Shown here: positions 31,054 to 41,659 of the stretch, in pieces
Layout: each line of letters opens with the position of its first letter
Numbering within the stretch: the stretch's first letter is position 1
Notes under the pieces: model-generated
Seen by the model: only the letters and a program-made list of their open reading frames with translations
The model's database searches: none
Told to the model about the DNA's origin: nothing
Program-made: the position numbers and the translations under genes
Origin: Eurosta solidaginis
Lineage: Eukaryota; Arthropoda; Insecta; Diptera; Tephritidae
Direction: 5' to 3'
Assembly: GCF_040869045.1 (NCBI RefSeq)
Contig: NC_090320.1
Location: 238,452,978 to 238,516,977, forward strand
Length of the DNA: 64,000 nucleotides

Positions 31054-31605
31054 GTGATATCTGTGTCGCAGATTGGAAGGAAATCAAGCAGTCTTACCAT
31101 CAGAGGGAATGTGGATGGTAAAGAGCGTGTACTGGCTGTAGATACGGGGGCATCTCATTCCTTGATTCGATCTGATTTGGTCTACAGGAGAGTAAAGTCA
31201 TTACCTGGAGCAAAGTTGCGTACGGTCACAGGCGAGTATAATCAAGTCCAAGGCGAAGTGGTATGTGAGGTATTAATTGGAAAAGTCATGGTTCTACACA
31301 AATTCGTTGTGGCGGAGATCGTTGATGAAGTCATATTGGGAGTGGACTTCTTGGTTGACCAAGACATCAGGATCGATATGCGGAGAAAAATTATGCGATA
31401 TAAGAACCAGGACATACCACTTAACTTTAGTTTGCAAAAAGGGTTCAGCAGTAATAGGATACTGGTGGAAAAGACTCGACAAAGACCACAAAATTCAAAG
31501 GCAAAAGTTGATAGGTCGAATGGGCCAATTAAAGTGAAATCAAAGGTACCTGCGAGAAAAGAACTGGCATTGACAAACCCTCATGGACGCACTAAAACGA
31601 CTTAA
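31054..31605 (+). pseudogene. gypsy C aspartic protease
   Basis: The active site is LAVDTGASHSLIRS, with a second conserved block VILGVDFLVDQDIRID, as in retropepsins. The frame is the same as gag, separated only by the TAG at 31,003. After about residue 130 the sequence is an unplaced linker (SLQKGFSSNRILVEKTRQR), and the RT that should follow is absent. The protease would mature Gag-Pol. Confidence 0.8.
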
Positions 31606-32049
31606 AGAATTTTCCAGGAAGAATGCAAGTGTGGTTTCAAGCCAGCGCGCACTACTGTTGTGAAACGTCAAGACGATCCTGATGATGCAAAGTCAATCCG
31701 TCAAGATCAAGCTATGCGAAGTAGTTCTTCATTGGCCAAGTAACAGTGTGCGAGGGAACGACCCAGGATAATGAGTAGTAAGATGAAACACAGGTACGAC
31801 AAGGAAAATAATTTGGAAGGTTTCCGGGAGGGAGATTTGGTACTGCTATACAACCCTCACCGGCGGAAAGGTGTTCCATCCAAATATCGATGCAGTTGGG
31901 AAGGCCCGTACAGAGTTGGGAAGACGATCAGTGATGTCATCTACCGCATACAAGCAATTGGAAAAGCACGAAATAGAAGAGTGGTACATTTGGCGATGCT
32001 AGCAGCGTTTAGATCGAGAGATTTGTCTGGTCAGAACTATCAGACTTAG
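31606..32049 (+). pseudogene. gypsy C integrase C-terminal tail
   Basis: The frame ends with KMKHRYDKENNLEGFREGDL, VLLYNP and SWEGPYRVGKTISDVIYRI. The WEGPYRV box is the GPY/F module at the end of Ty3/gypsy integrases. It stands right after the protease linker, so about 3 kb of pol has been lost. The stretch 31,606-31,770 has one in-frame stop. Confidence 0.75.
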
Positions 32050-32060
32050 GTGGAGGGCAG
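32048..32060 (+). promoter_or_regulatory. Polypurine tract of gypsy C
   Basis: AGGTGGAGGGCAG lies directly before the 3' LTR, the normal place for the plus-strand priming site. Confidence 0.75.
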
Positions 32061-32676
32061 TGTAACGAATGTTAGCAGCACTGAGCGATGCTATCGTCTC
32101 TAAGCCGATGCTAAGCAGTGACGTGAATGCACATCAATAATTCAATCATTATGTATCTACATAAACGAAACAATAACTCCGTCTACATATATGTACCATG
32201 TACGTATTCGAGCAGCGGAGAGTCAGTGCACAAACACATGCATATATCTGAGATACTCATATAAGTATGCAATGAGAAAAACTATAAAATTGTTCAATTG
32301 TAGTTGCAGCTGAGAAGTTTGAGAGCTACTGGACTAGTAAATTCTGGAAGCACCTAGAAGATGCGAAGGTTGAAATCAAAGAGTATAAAAGGCGACAATT
32401 GTAGAGGCGTTGGAATTCAGTTTGATTTGAGTTGTCAAGCAGTTACGACTAAGACGATATCTAGCGAGCAATAGCAGTATTATTTTGAAAGTCAATTTCA
32501 TTTAAGCTATCAGTTTGGTTATTAAGCTATTCGTTGCACAGTTTGAGTGTTATTGTGAAGTATTTTAATAAAGGCCATTTTTCCATTATTCAATATTGGA
32601 GTTATTTATTCAACAGTTTAGCGATACGAACCTAGAAAAATGGCAAATAAGAGGATTTGCAAGTAAATTCGTTACA
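32061..32676 (+). repeat. gypsy C 3' LTR
   Basis: Complete LTR with TGTAACGAAT and ATTCGTTACA ends, a perfect 10-bp inverted repeat. It differs from the 5' LTR at few sites, including the last bases. Confidence 0.92.
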
Positions 32677-33395
32677 ATATCAAAAATAACTGGGCTTTCA
32701 TGCTTTGATCTCATATAGTTCCCTCTCTTGGTTTGCACAAATTTCAATAAACTCGTTATGAGTGTCTGGGGAAAGATAGCAAACTTGTAAACGTTTGTGC
32801 TGCTGTTGTGAAATACAAACTTTCTCCAAATGTTCTCTAAGTATCGGATCTTGGCTTATGAAATCTTAGATGCCCGAAAAATGTCCATTGTTTCGATCAC
32901 CAAGATATATACTTTCGCCTTTGAAATCTAGGCCTCTTTCATTATTCACGGCACCGATATCGAAGTTTAAATAATCTGGACTTTGATACAGAGTTGGTGG
33001 TATTTTTGGAAGACTTTTTGAAGAACCTTCATCAGTGTCACCACGAAAACTTTGCGATTTCCGATTAATGTAAACATAAATTTTTGTTTGATGTTTTATT
33101 GTCTCCTCACTGTTCGAAGTCCCAGGCAAAAATTATTATCAATATCCTTGCTTTTGAAATTCGGCTTAAAATTTGCACATGGAACAACTAAAGACTCTCC
33201 TGATTTAAAAAAAAAATGTCTCAGTTCATCTAAATCGCGGGCCCCCTGAGAAACACCGGGCCCGGCGAGTATCCCCTCATTCCCCGTCCCCTGTCGTCGG
33301 GCCAGTCTACATGATCAAAATATAAACTATAAGAATTATTAAGTGGAATAAAAGACGCACAGATGAAAAGTAAGTCATCCTCCACTTAACACAGC

Positions 33396-33712
33396 GTTGT
33401 CCTACTTTGTTTGAGTTGCATTAACTTGTCTATAGTTCCGAACTAGATAAATATTTCTACTTTGGGACTAGTTGTTTTATTGGAACTATTTCGGTAGTTC
33501 CAAACTAGTGTTAAAACCGCAGCTTACTTGTTTTCTTGGTACTATTTCGTTGGTGCCGGACCGAAGAGAAATTGTAAATGCTGCTTCTAGTATGATGTTG
33601 GAGCATTTATCGATACCTCCGAGCCAGTGGGAAAGTTTTGGAGAAGAAATCATGCTCATAGTCGAAGTTAATTAAAGCTGGTAGCAGTTTTTGTAGATAA
33701 CATATTCTTCAA
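33396..33712 (-). repeat. SPH 5' flanking repeat, inverted partial copy
   Basis: This sequence is the reverse complement of part of 38,890-39,190. It begins where LINE B ends and stops at the TA tract of the next element. An AT-rich open frame of 67 residues is not conserved with the other copies. No gene is visible. Confidence 0.65.
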
Positions 33713-36650
33713 ATATATATATATACTAGCAGACCCGGCAGACGTTGTTCTGCCCTAAATTTGGCCTATCTGCATTCATTTTAATAAGCTTTTCCGTCTA
33801 ACTCTGCCCTACCCCTCTACACTTTTTCCTAATCTTTTTATTCACTCCTCCCTCCGTCCTTTTCGCTTCATCTCGATCTTCGTCTCATTATATCTCTTTC
33901 CCAGTCTCCTTTCTTCTCTCGAGTTTTTCTCCTTCTTCTTCATCTCTTATTGTCAGTCCCAGATGGTGGTATGTATTTTGTTCCAGTACCATTCCGAGTC
34001 TCAGTCCCAGTCCCACTCCGAGTCTCAGTCTCAGTCCCAGTCCTAGTCCTAATCCCAGTCCCAGTCCGTCTCTGGTACACTTCCCGGAAAAAGCATCGTA
34101 AATACTAATATAGGCAAATTTATATACGAAATTTCAGGCAAATCCAATAGGACGTATGTAAATAGGTATATGGGTATTATTAATTCTTGTCTTTATTTCG
34201 GCTTCGCATGCATAGTTATCAGTTTTGCCAGGTTGATGCGACTAAATCTAATATCACAATAAACTTTAGAGCTCTCAGCAACAGCTTTCATTTGATATCC
34301 ATAATACACACACATTCTAGGGGTATCCGGATCCATGTTTTGGCCTATATCTCGAGACCCTAGTCACTCAGCGGTGTAAAGCTTACTCTGTATTATAGCA
34401 CACATCAAGAGCTTTCATTTGATATCCATAATACACACACATTCTAGGGGTATCCGGGTCCATGTTTTGGCCTATATCTCGAGACCCTAGTCACTCAGCG
34501 GTGTAAAGCTTACTCTGTATTATAGCACACATCAACAGCTTCAATTTGGTATCCATAATACACACACATTCTAGGGGTATCCGGGTCCATGTTTTGGCCT
34601 ATATTTCGAGACCCTAGCCTCCCAGTTGTATGGAAATTATCCTTTACTATAGCACTCATCTACAGCTTTCATTTGATATCCATAATGTACAAACACATTC
34701 TAGGGGTACCCGGGTCCATGTTTTGGGCTATATCTCGAGACCCTAGCCTCTCAGTTGTATGGAAATTATCCTTTACTATAGCACTCATCTACAGCTTTCA
34801 TTTGATATCCATAATGTACAAACACATTCTAGGGGTACCCGGGTCCATGTTTTGGGCTATATCTCGAGACCCTAGCCTCCCAGTTGTATGGAAATTATCC
34901 TTTACTATAGCACTCATCTACAGCTTTCATTTGATATCCATAATGTACAAACACATTCTAGGGGTACCCGGGTCCATGTTTTGGGCTATATCTCGAGAGC
35001 CTAGCCACCCAGTTGTATGAAAATTATCCTGAACTATAGCACTCATCAACAGCTTTCATTTGATATCCATATTGTATAAACACATTCTAGGGGTACCCGG
35101 GTCCATGTTTTGGGCTATATCTCGAGACCCTAGCCTCCCAGTTGTATGGAAATTATCCTTTACTATAGCACTCATCTACAGCTTTCATTTGATATCCATA
35201 ATGTACAAACACATTCTAGGGGTACCCGGGTCCATGTTTTGGGCTATATCTCGAGACCCTAGCCTCCCAGTTGTATGAAAATTATCCTATACAATAGCAC
35301 TCATCAACAGCTTTCATTTGATATCCATAATGTACAAACACATTCTAGGGGTATCCGGGTCCATGTTTTGGCCTATATCTCGAGACCCTAGTCACTCAGC
35401 GGTGTAAAGCTTACTCTGTATTATAGCACACATCAACAGCTTCAATTTGGTATCCATAATACACACACATTCTAGGGGTATCCGGGTCCATGTTTTGGCC
35501 TATATCTCGAGACCCTAGCCTCCCAGTTGTATGGAAATTATCCTTTACTATAGCACTCATCTACAGCTTTCATTTGATATCCATAATGTACAAACACATT
35601 CTAGGGGTACCCGGGTCCATGTTTTGGGCTATATCTCGAGACCCTAGCCTCCCAGTTGTATGAAAATTATCCTATACAATAGCACTCATCAACAGCTTTC
35701 ATTTGACATCCATATTGTACAAACACATTCTAGGGGTACCCGGGTCCATGTTTTGGGCTATATCTCGAGACCCTAGCCTCCCAGTTGTATGAAAATTATC
35801 ATGTACTATAGCACTCATCAACAGCTTTCATTTGATATCCATATTGTATAAACACATTCTAGGTGTACCCGGGCCAACGTTTTGGGCTATATCTCGAGAC
35901 CCTAGCCTCCCAGTTGTATGAAAATTATCCTGAACTATAGCACTCATCAACAGCTTTCATTTGATATCCATATTGTATAAACACATTCTAGGGGTACCCG
36001 GGTCCACGTGTTGATCTCAAGACCCTAGACACGTAGCGAAAAAAGGTAGACGTTGGCCGATTATCAGACCTACCCAATATGCTCACAATCGGAGAATCGG
36101 TTCAGCCGTTTCGGAGGAGTTCAGCCTCTAAGACCGTGACAGAAGAATTTTATATGTTAGATAAATCAAATTCTTTGTGTGTGTGTGTGTTTGCTATGGA
36201 AACGTATTTCCCACACATCAATCATCACCAAATTTTGGCTATAGTTTCCTTCGATCAACGCGAAGGTTTTAGGCTAAAAATAATTTCGATATATAAAAGG
36301 GCGTGGCACTTCCCATACAAATACAATATTTGGTACTGCATAACTCTGAAGATATACATGCCAGAACATTGAAATTCAGTAAGGAGTTATATGAAGTCAA
36401 TCCCTAACACCACGAAGAAAATGTGGTACTAGAAAAAAGGGGCGTGGCACCTTCCCCACAAATGGGATTTTCAGGACTATGGCTGCCCTACAAACTTTGG
36501 TTATTTTAACATCTAAAGTTTGACTGCATTTTTGAGTTTGGCTGGTATTCCTTTTGGACGTTTAGTAATCTGCCGCCGTTAAAAAATTTGTTAGCTTCAG
36601 TCTATCTACATCTTCTATAAAAACCAAATTCTGTGTGTGTGTTCGAAGGT
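33713..36650 (+). mobile_element. mini-me-like (Helentron-related) element with a tandem array
   Basis: A TA tract (33,712-33,724) is followed by AGACCCGGCAGACGTTGTTC, then an (AGTCYC)n tract at about 33,996-34,073, then fourteen ~129-bp units, and a tail with GTGTGTGTGTG and GGGCGTGGCA blocks. The plan of TA repeat, a short conserved core and a GTCY repeat is what I recall for Drosophila mini-me elements, later grouped with non-autonomous Helentrons. The naming is inference. The right end is uncertain; 36,170-36,650 contains a second ACCAAATTCTGTGTGTG block. Confidence 0.65.
34260..36020 (+). repeat. ~129-bp tandem array, fourteen units
   Basis: The landmark ATTCTAGGGGTA (with variants) starts at 34,314, 34,441, 34,568, 34,697, 34,826, 34,955, 35,084, 35,213, 35,342, 35,469, 35,598, 35,727, 35,856 and 35,985. 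Spacings are 127 or 129 bp. The 127-bp and 129-bp types alternate in blocks (127 at the start and once near 35.4 kb), suggesting local exchange. Since 129 is a multiple of three, a long repetitive open frame appears but is not a gene. Confidence 0.93.
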
Positions 36651-36699
36651 TTTTCATATTTCAGAATTAAGAATTTTTAATTTAATATTTTTTTTTTTT

Positions 36700-37134
36700 T
36701 TTTGGCTATGCGAACGAGCAATCTTAGCTAAATGATCATGTTAACAAAATCAATGATCGCATTCAAAACCAAATTCCTGGTGAAGTGGCGAAATATAAAT
36801 CGATCGACACAGTTACAGATGAAGATCAAATTGTGAATTATCAAATTGAATTTCTAAACTCTTTAGAACCACCTGGACTGCCTGCGCATATATTAACGCT
36901 AAAAATTGGCTCACCAATCATGCTTCTTCGGAATTTAGATCCAACAAAATTGTGCAATGGTACCAGACTTTGCGTTAAGAAATTAATGCCGAAAGTAATC
37001 GTAGCAACAATCATCAGCGGTAAAAGCAAAGGTGAAGATGTGCTCATACCACGGATCCCAATGATTCCTACAGATTTGTCATTCAATTTTAAGCTCTTAC
37101 AGTTTCCTGTGAATTTCATAAAATATGCGTACAT
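36700..37134 (+). pseudogene. Helitron/Helentron Pif1-like helicase fragment
   Basis: After a frameshift near 36,730 the plus strand reads [12 protein letters not shown], then [40 protein letters not shown] and [20 protein letters not shown]. These are the hallmark C-terminal helicase blocks (PPHVLTLK-G-PIMLLRN, NGTRL, IPRIPM) of Helitron Rep/helicase proteins. The last conserved block with the NKSQGQ-type motif is missing, as are the Rep domain and the front of the helicase. It lies immediately downstream of the mini-me-like element. Confidence 0.85.
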
Positions 37135-37195
37135 AATTCAATTCAATTTAAAGAACAATGAACTAAATTATCAACAACAAAAAATAAATAAATAA

Positions 37196-37490
37196 ATGCA
37201 AGGCGCGATAACCTCCGAAGAGATCTAAGGCCGAGCTTCTCTTCCAATTTGCGTCGTGCTCCTCTTGATTTTCACTACAAATTGGCCGGACGGGACCTAC
37301 ATGTTTTATGCCGACTCCGAACGGCATCTGCAAGGCAGATGAGTTTTCACTGAGAGCTTTTCATGGCAGAAATACACCCGGAGCGCTTGCCAAACACTGC
37401 CGAGGGGCGACCCCGCTTAGAAAAATTTTCTTCTAATTTAAAAACCTTATTTCTAAAATTTTGATGTTGCTTTGCCCGGGGTTCGAACTC
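37196..37490 (-). mobile_element. SINE subfamily A (copy 5), apparently chimeric, at the duplication edge
   Basis: The tail half (37,196-37,390) has its own substitutions relative to the SINE at 10,969, about ten in 190 bp. The head-side last 105 bp (to 37,490) looks identical to that SINE, including AATTTAAAAACC and GGGGTTCGAACTCAGG. The head is then cut and continues into DINE sequence equivalent to 11,449. This is the expected appearance of a recombination between two SINE copies, followed by a 170-bp deletion. Confidence 0.7.
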
Positions 37491-37929
37491 AGGAAGGAAT
37501 ACTGTTCGTGATATTACATATATAAATAAATTAGCGGTACCCGACAGATGAAGTTATGGATCACCCTGGTCCACATTTTGGTCGATATCTCGAAAACGCT
37601 TTCACATATACAACTAAGGGCCACTCCCTTTTAAAACCCTCATTAATACCTTTAATTTGATACCCATATCATACAAACACATTCTAGAGTCACCCCTGGT
37701 CCACGTTTACGGCGATATCTCGAAAAGGCGTCCACATATAGAACTAAGGCCCACGACCTCTTAAAATACTCATTAATACCTTTCATTTGATGCACATGTC
37801 ATACAAACACATTCCAGGGTTACCCTCGGTTCATTTTCCTACATGGTTATTTTCCCTTATGTTGCCACCATAGCTCTCAACTGAGTATGTAATTTTCGGT
37901 TACACTCGAACTTAACCTTCCTTACTTGT
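37491..37929 (+). mobile_element. DINE-like element right end (copy 2)
   Basis: Equivalent to 11,449-11,888 with about two 130-bp units before the inverted terminus CTTCCTTACTTGTT. The array expansion seen in copy 1 is absent, so that expansion is either later than the duplication or was lost here. Confidence 0.75.
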
Positions 37930-38250
37930 TATACACGCGTATATGTTTACGTTTACGTGTGAAAAAAACACTGCTAATGTACACGTATCACATAACCTAT
38001 GTGAACTTAAGACCACAATTCAACTGTACAAATATAGAAAGGAACAATTAAGCTCAATTAAATTTTCCTCTGAAAAAGAATAGAATATACGCGCTAATTT
38101 CATTTCGCTTGAATAAATATAACAACCTTGAATTTGTTATTTTGGTAGACCAAAAGCTATTTGTTTAACTCAATTAGCATTTGTTTTACCCTTGACGCAT
38201 TAACCATAAAAACTTAAAAATTAAAAAGAAAATAATAATAATTAATGCTT

Positions 38251-38523
38251 GGCGTGATTTATCGCCAAGAAGATTTAGGCCGAACTTCTCTTCGAATTTT
38301 CGTCTTGCTCCCTTCTGATTTTCCCTACAAATTGGCAGATATGACCTATTTGTTGTATGCCCATTCCAAACGGAAGCTGACTGCCAAGAGGCGACCGCGC
38401 TTGGACATATTTTTATTCAATTGAAAAACTTGTTCTGAATTTTTGATGTTGCTTTGGCCGGCACTTGAACTCAGGACTTTCGGTGTAGTATGCGAAGCAC
38501 GCTCCCACCACACCACGGCCGCC
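38251..38523 (-). mobile_element. SINE subfamily B (copy 6), internally deleted
   Basis: Counterpart of 13,597-13,950. About 81 bp are missing at 38,379, where GGAAGCTGA joins CTGCCAAGAGG. Both ends are otherwise the same as in copy 1. Confidence 0.75.
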
Positions 38524-38549
38524 ACTTTTTATCAATAAATTGTCTGAGA

Positions 38550-38723
38550 TTTGGGCAGGCACACGGTAAAAAGTTTGAGCCTAAATCTGAAACATTTTGG
38601 ACATATGATCAACCCAAATTTTGTTTAAATATAGATTATAACGGACTTCCTGAAAGTGAGTGCATAGAATTGGGTGTCGATTTGAAACTGGAGAAGTCTA
38701 CACTTCAATTTATAAAAAAATAG
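38550..38723 (+). pseudogene. Orphan C-terminal coding fragment (copy 2)
   Basis: The open frame matching 13,971-14,150 is kept, with changes such as KYNQ to TYDQ and ESKC to ESEC. I do not recognise the protein. Confidence 0.35.
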
Positions 38724-38904
38724 TGGGTGATTCCCTGAAATCCTTTCAGTCAGTAACTAGTGATGCACATTTCTGGTTCGAAACTAGACCTAAATTGCCA
38801 AATAAGTACCTACAGTTTTGGTACTAACAAGATTATACCCAGTTATAAAATCGACAGCTTGGGTTCTTATTTGCCATATTTAATTTGAGTAATATGTTAT
38901 CTAC

Positions 38905-39640
38905 AAAAAACTGTTACGAGCTTTAATTAACTTCGACTATGAGTATGATTTCTTCTCCCAAATTTTCCCACTGGCTCGGGGTATCGATAAGAGCTCTAAT
39001 ATAATAATAGAAGAAGAATTTACAATTTCTCTTCAGTCCGGAACCAACGAATAGTACCAAGAAAACAAGTAAGCTGTCATTTTAACTCTAGTTTCGAACT
39101 ACCGAAATAGTTCCAATAAAACAACTAGTTCCAAAGTAGAAATATTTATCTAGTTCGGAACTATAGAAAAGTTAATGCAACTCAAAGTATGACATCCATT
39201 TCTTAAATTCGCCAGTTGGAAGCATATAAAAGATATAGAGGGCGAACTAGTAGAGGTTCCCAATGTACTATAAACGCGCCAGTTTTGAACTAGAGATTTT
39301 TCCTACAGAGTTGCTCTACCTACTGCGTAAGAAATCATTTCCTAGCTCATTATATGTATAACAAAATTTTTTGAAAAGTTGCGATAACTTGCAACACTTT
39401 TCACTCATTAAATTTGTTATTTTTGAATTTTCAGCACCAAATTTAAACTCTCAGGATAAGTTTTATAAACCCGACGATTATATTCCAGTTTCCATTTTTA
39501 GGTTTTTTGAAACTTTCTGTTTTGCTTTAAACCCTGAAGTGACTAGAAGTTTGTATTTTTAGATTCATTGAAACCTTTTAGTTTTGTTTTCAAACAATTT
39601 AAATATTTTAAACTTATTGTTTAAACAAGTTTTAAATAGA
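38905..39640 (+). repeat. SPH 5' flanking repeat (copy 2)
   Basis: Counterpart of 15,973-16,690, uninterrupted at the site where copy 1 carries the rearranged gypsy fragment. No gene is visible. Confidence 0.65.
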
Positions 39641-39809
39641 AATTGAATAAAATTAAAAGAGAGAATATTAAATTGAGAGGTTTCCAATATAGTAGCGAAA
39701 TGTTTCAAAAACTTTCTCACAGATTCATGGTTAAAAAATTAGGCTCAAATTTCTAACCGTGTACTTGCACCCGGAAATTCAAATAAAAACAAAATTAAGT
39801 TCACCACTG

Positions 39810-39820
39810 TATATAAATAG
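39810..39820 (+). promoter_or_regulatory. TATA box of the SPH copy (left arm, copy 2)
   Basis: TATATAAATAG, 70 bp before the ATG at 39,890. Confidence 0.55.
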
Positions 39821-39889
39821 CGCCCACAAAACTTGTCTTGCTTTTGTTACTTTATACTTAACGAGCAGCGCAAAACCTAAAGAACTAAA

Positions 39890-40537
39890 ATGAATTTCCA
39901 CAATCATATCGTGATCCTGGTTATTATACTTAGCGGTCTTTTGACCCATACAAATTCGGAAACTGAACATTATTTGGTACATTTATTTTATGAAGGATCG
40001 TATCTTTGTGGTTGTTCATTAGTCAGTGATAAAAGATAAAATAGTGAACACAACTGCGACATGCACGAAAAATTTTAATACAAATTTATTAAAGGTTACA
40101 CGTACTCCACATTTCTGCGAACCAATTCGCGATGTGAGGCATATATCTTATCAAACTATTAATTCAGAATGCAGAAATAACTATAATGATTTCGCTGGAA
40201 TTGTAATGGAGACACCCTTTCAAAGTGATGATAGAGCGAATCGAATACCACTTTGCCAAAATGATCTTTTGATGGGCACAAAAATGATAATGAGAGAATG
40301 GCCTCAAAATATAGTAGGACAATAAGAATGTACACGCGTAACATTTGACACATATATATAATAGCACCACGTGAATGTCCGAATTACCCCGTAGGAAAAA
40401 ATATGTATTGTGCAAAAGTTTACGGAGATTTGTGGTATGGATATCCTGGAGCACCGGGCGCCGTGAATGGACAACTCTTTCCGGAGGGAATACGTCCGGG
40501 GTACAAAGAAAATTCGAAACTTTATAAATGTAACTGA
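39890..40537 (+). pseudogene. Serine protease homologue pseudogene (left arm, copy 2)
   Basis: Near-identical to 17,189-17,836, with the same 7-bp duplication, the same stop before the ECTRV block and the same missing catalytic residues. One visible change is GAPGV to GAPGA near the end. The shared lesions show that the gene was already dead when the segment duplicated. Confidence 0.7.
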
Positions 40538-40903
40538 TACACAAATTCAGAGTTTCATAATAGGATTGATTAATAACTGTGCTGTGTGAACTATCTCGGC
40601 TGAACGCTCCATTTCAGATTTATTTCATAAACGTCTCAGCTCACGTTAAAATATAATGAGTTTAAACTGATGTAGGGTATTTGGAAGAAAATCTGAAGGC
40701 AGGTTCCATGAGAAAGTGAACTTTGGTGCGAGAAAAATGTATCTTATAAAACTGGGAATACTATGTACCCATACAAAAAAATTTAACAAAATTTAAACTG
40801 TAAACAATTTCGTTTATTCTTTTTAAAATAAAATATGGATTTAAGTTTTTCAATAAGGTTGAAATAATATATTCTATCATATGATTTGTTGTGTTTTTTG
40901 CTG

Positions 40904-41418
40904 ACATATTTTTTCCTTCGGGGTAATTCGAACATTCACCTGGTGCTACTGTATATGCGTCATATGTTACGCGTGTACATTCTTGTTGTCCTACTATATT
41001 TTGAGGTCATTCTCTAATTATCATTTTTGTGCCCATCAAAAGATCATTTTGGCAAAGTGGTATTGGTTTCGCTCTATCATCACCTTGAAAGGGTGTCTCC
41101 AGTACAATTCCAACTAAATCACTAGCGCCATTTATGCATTCTGAATTAATAGTTTGATAAGATATATGCCTCACATCGCGAATTGGTTCGCAGAAATGTG
41201 GAGTACGTGTAACCTTTAATAAATTTGTATTAAAATTTTTCGTGCATGTCGCAGTTGTGTTCACTATTTTATCTTTTATCACTGACTAATGAACAACCAC
41301 AAAGATACGATCCTTCATAAAATAAATGTACCAAATAATCTTCAGTTTCCGAATTTATATGGGTCAAAAGACCGCTAAGTACGGTAACCAAGATCGCGAT
41401 ATGATTGTTTAAATTCAT
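40904..41418 (-). pseudogene. Serine protease homologue pseudogene (right arm, copy 2)
   Basis: Near-identical to the right-arm copy at 18,203-18,717, including the stop in place of Trp in REWPQ. The start codon is at 41,418 on the minus strand, and a TATA-like TATATAAATA is at 41,489-41,498. Confidence 0.7.
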
Positions 41419-41659
41419 TTTAGTTCCTGACATTTGCCGCTGTTCGTTAAGTATAAAGTAACTAAAGCAAGAAGTGTTTTGTGGGCTCTATTTATATACA
41501 GTGTTGAAGCTTAATTTTTCTTCTTTCTTTGAATTTCTGGGTACAAGTGCACGATTTAAACACTTTTAGAAACATTTGGCTACTAAATTGGAAACCTCTC
41601 AATTTCATATTGTCTCTTGTAATTTTATTCAATTTCAATTTTAAACTTGCTTAAGAAAA

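Larger units (their letters stand above)
29007..32676 (+). mobile_element. gypsy C: deletion-derivative Ty3/gypsy with both LTRs
   Basis: Two LTRs of about 616 bp (29,007-29,622 and 32,061-32,676) with TGTAACGAAT...ATTCGTTACA ends enclose gag, protease and the very end of integrase. RT, RNase H and the integrase core are missing. A 4-bp target duplication ATAT flanks it (29,003-29,006 and 32,677-32,680) in hAT sequence. The LTRs look about 98-99% identical. It is the same family as gypsy B. Such a copy could move only with enzymes from a complete relative. Confidence 0.92.
27880..33250 (-). pseudogene. hAT transposase pseudogene, ZMYM1-like type, split by gypsy C
   Basis: N-terminal part (33,129-32,690): TLYQSPDYLNFDIG, a frameshift, then FISQDPILREHLEKV and DTHNEFIEICANQERELYE. 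After the gypsy C insertion: IVDAMPDASHVDYVHFVL, then FNHKIADLICHTLGKHEI, RAYGCDNGANMKGAYNGSQ and PNADYLPCATHNLNLCG, which match hAT proteins of the zinc-finger MYM 1-like type (DUF4371 region). C-terminal part: FSFLWQFEDMDETTVRASA and IFPNICVALRIFCTIPV (hAT dimerisation region). Frameshifts and stops rule out activity. Confidence 0.8.
27838..33305 (-). mobile_element. hAT transposon with 8-bp target duplication, itself interrupted
   Basis: TCTACATG stands on both sides (27,830-27,837 and 33,306-33,313) in LINE B sequence, a perfect 8-bp duplication typical of hAT. The ends are CAGGGCCGTAGAG at the left and, reversed, CTGGCCCGACGAC at the right: a short, imperfect inverted repeat. The transposase is on the minus strand and is split by gypsy C (29,003-32,680). 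The internal region is decayed. Confidence 0.85.
23534..33395 (-). mobile_element. LINE B: non-LTR retrotransposon carrying nested insertions (copy 1)
   Basis: Minus-strand LINE sequence is found at 33,395-33,306 (endonuclease, DDLLFICASFIPLNNSY), 27,837-27,684 (endonuclease, CVLGDFNLNMW), 25,672-24,113 (linker and RT) and 23,754-23,534 (post-RT, IKSLGVVFDSNF, FIRRNSSEFKDPY). RT shows GVPQGSILGPLFF. The YADD box has decayed to CTDG. The protein style suits the jockey/CR1 group. Interruptions are the hAT (27,838-33,305), a DINE-like element (25,673-27,683) and a SINE (23,755-24,112). Both ends of the LINE are missing. Confidence 0.85.

Noticed and set aside
34589..35278. Repetitive open frames (units like MFWAISRDPSLPVVWKL)
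   Set aside because: They exist because the 129-bp tandem unit is a multiple of three. They break wherever a 127-bp unit occurs, and no signal or family supports a protein.
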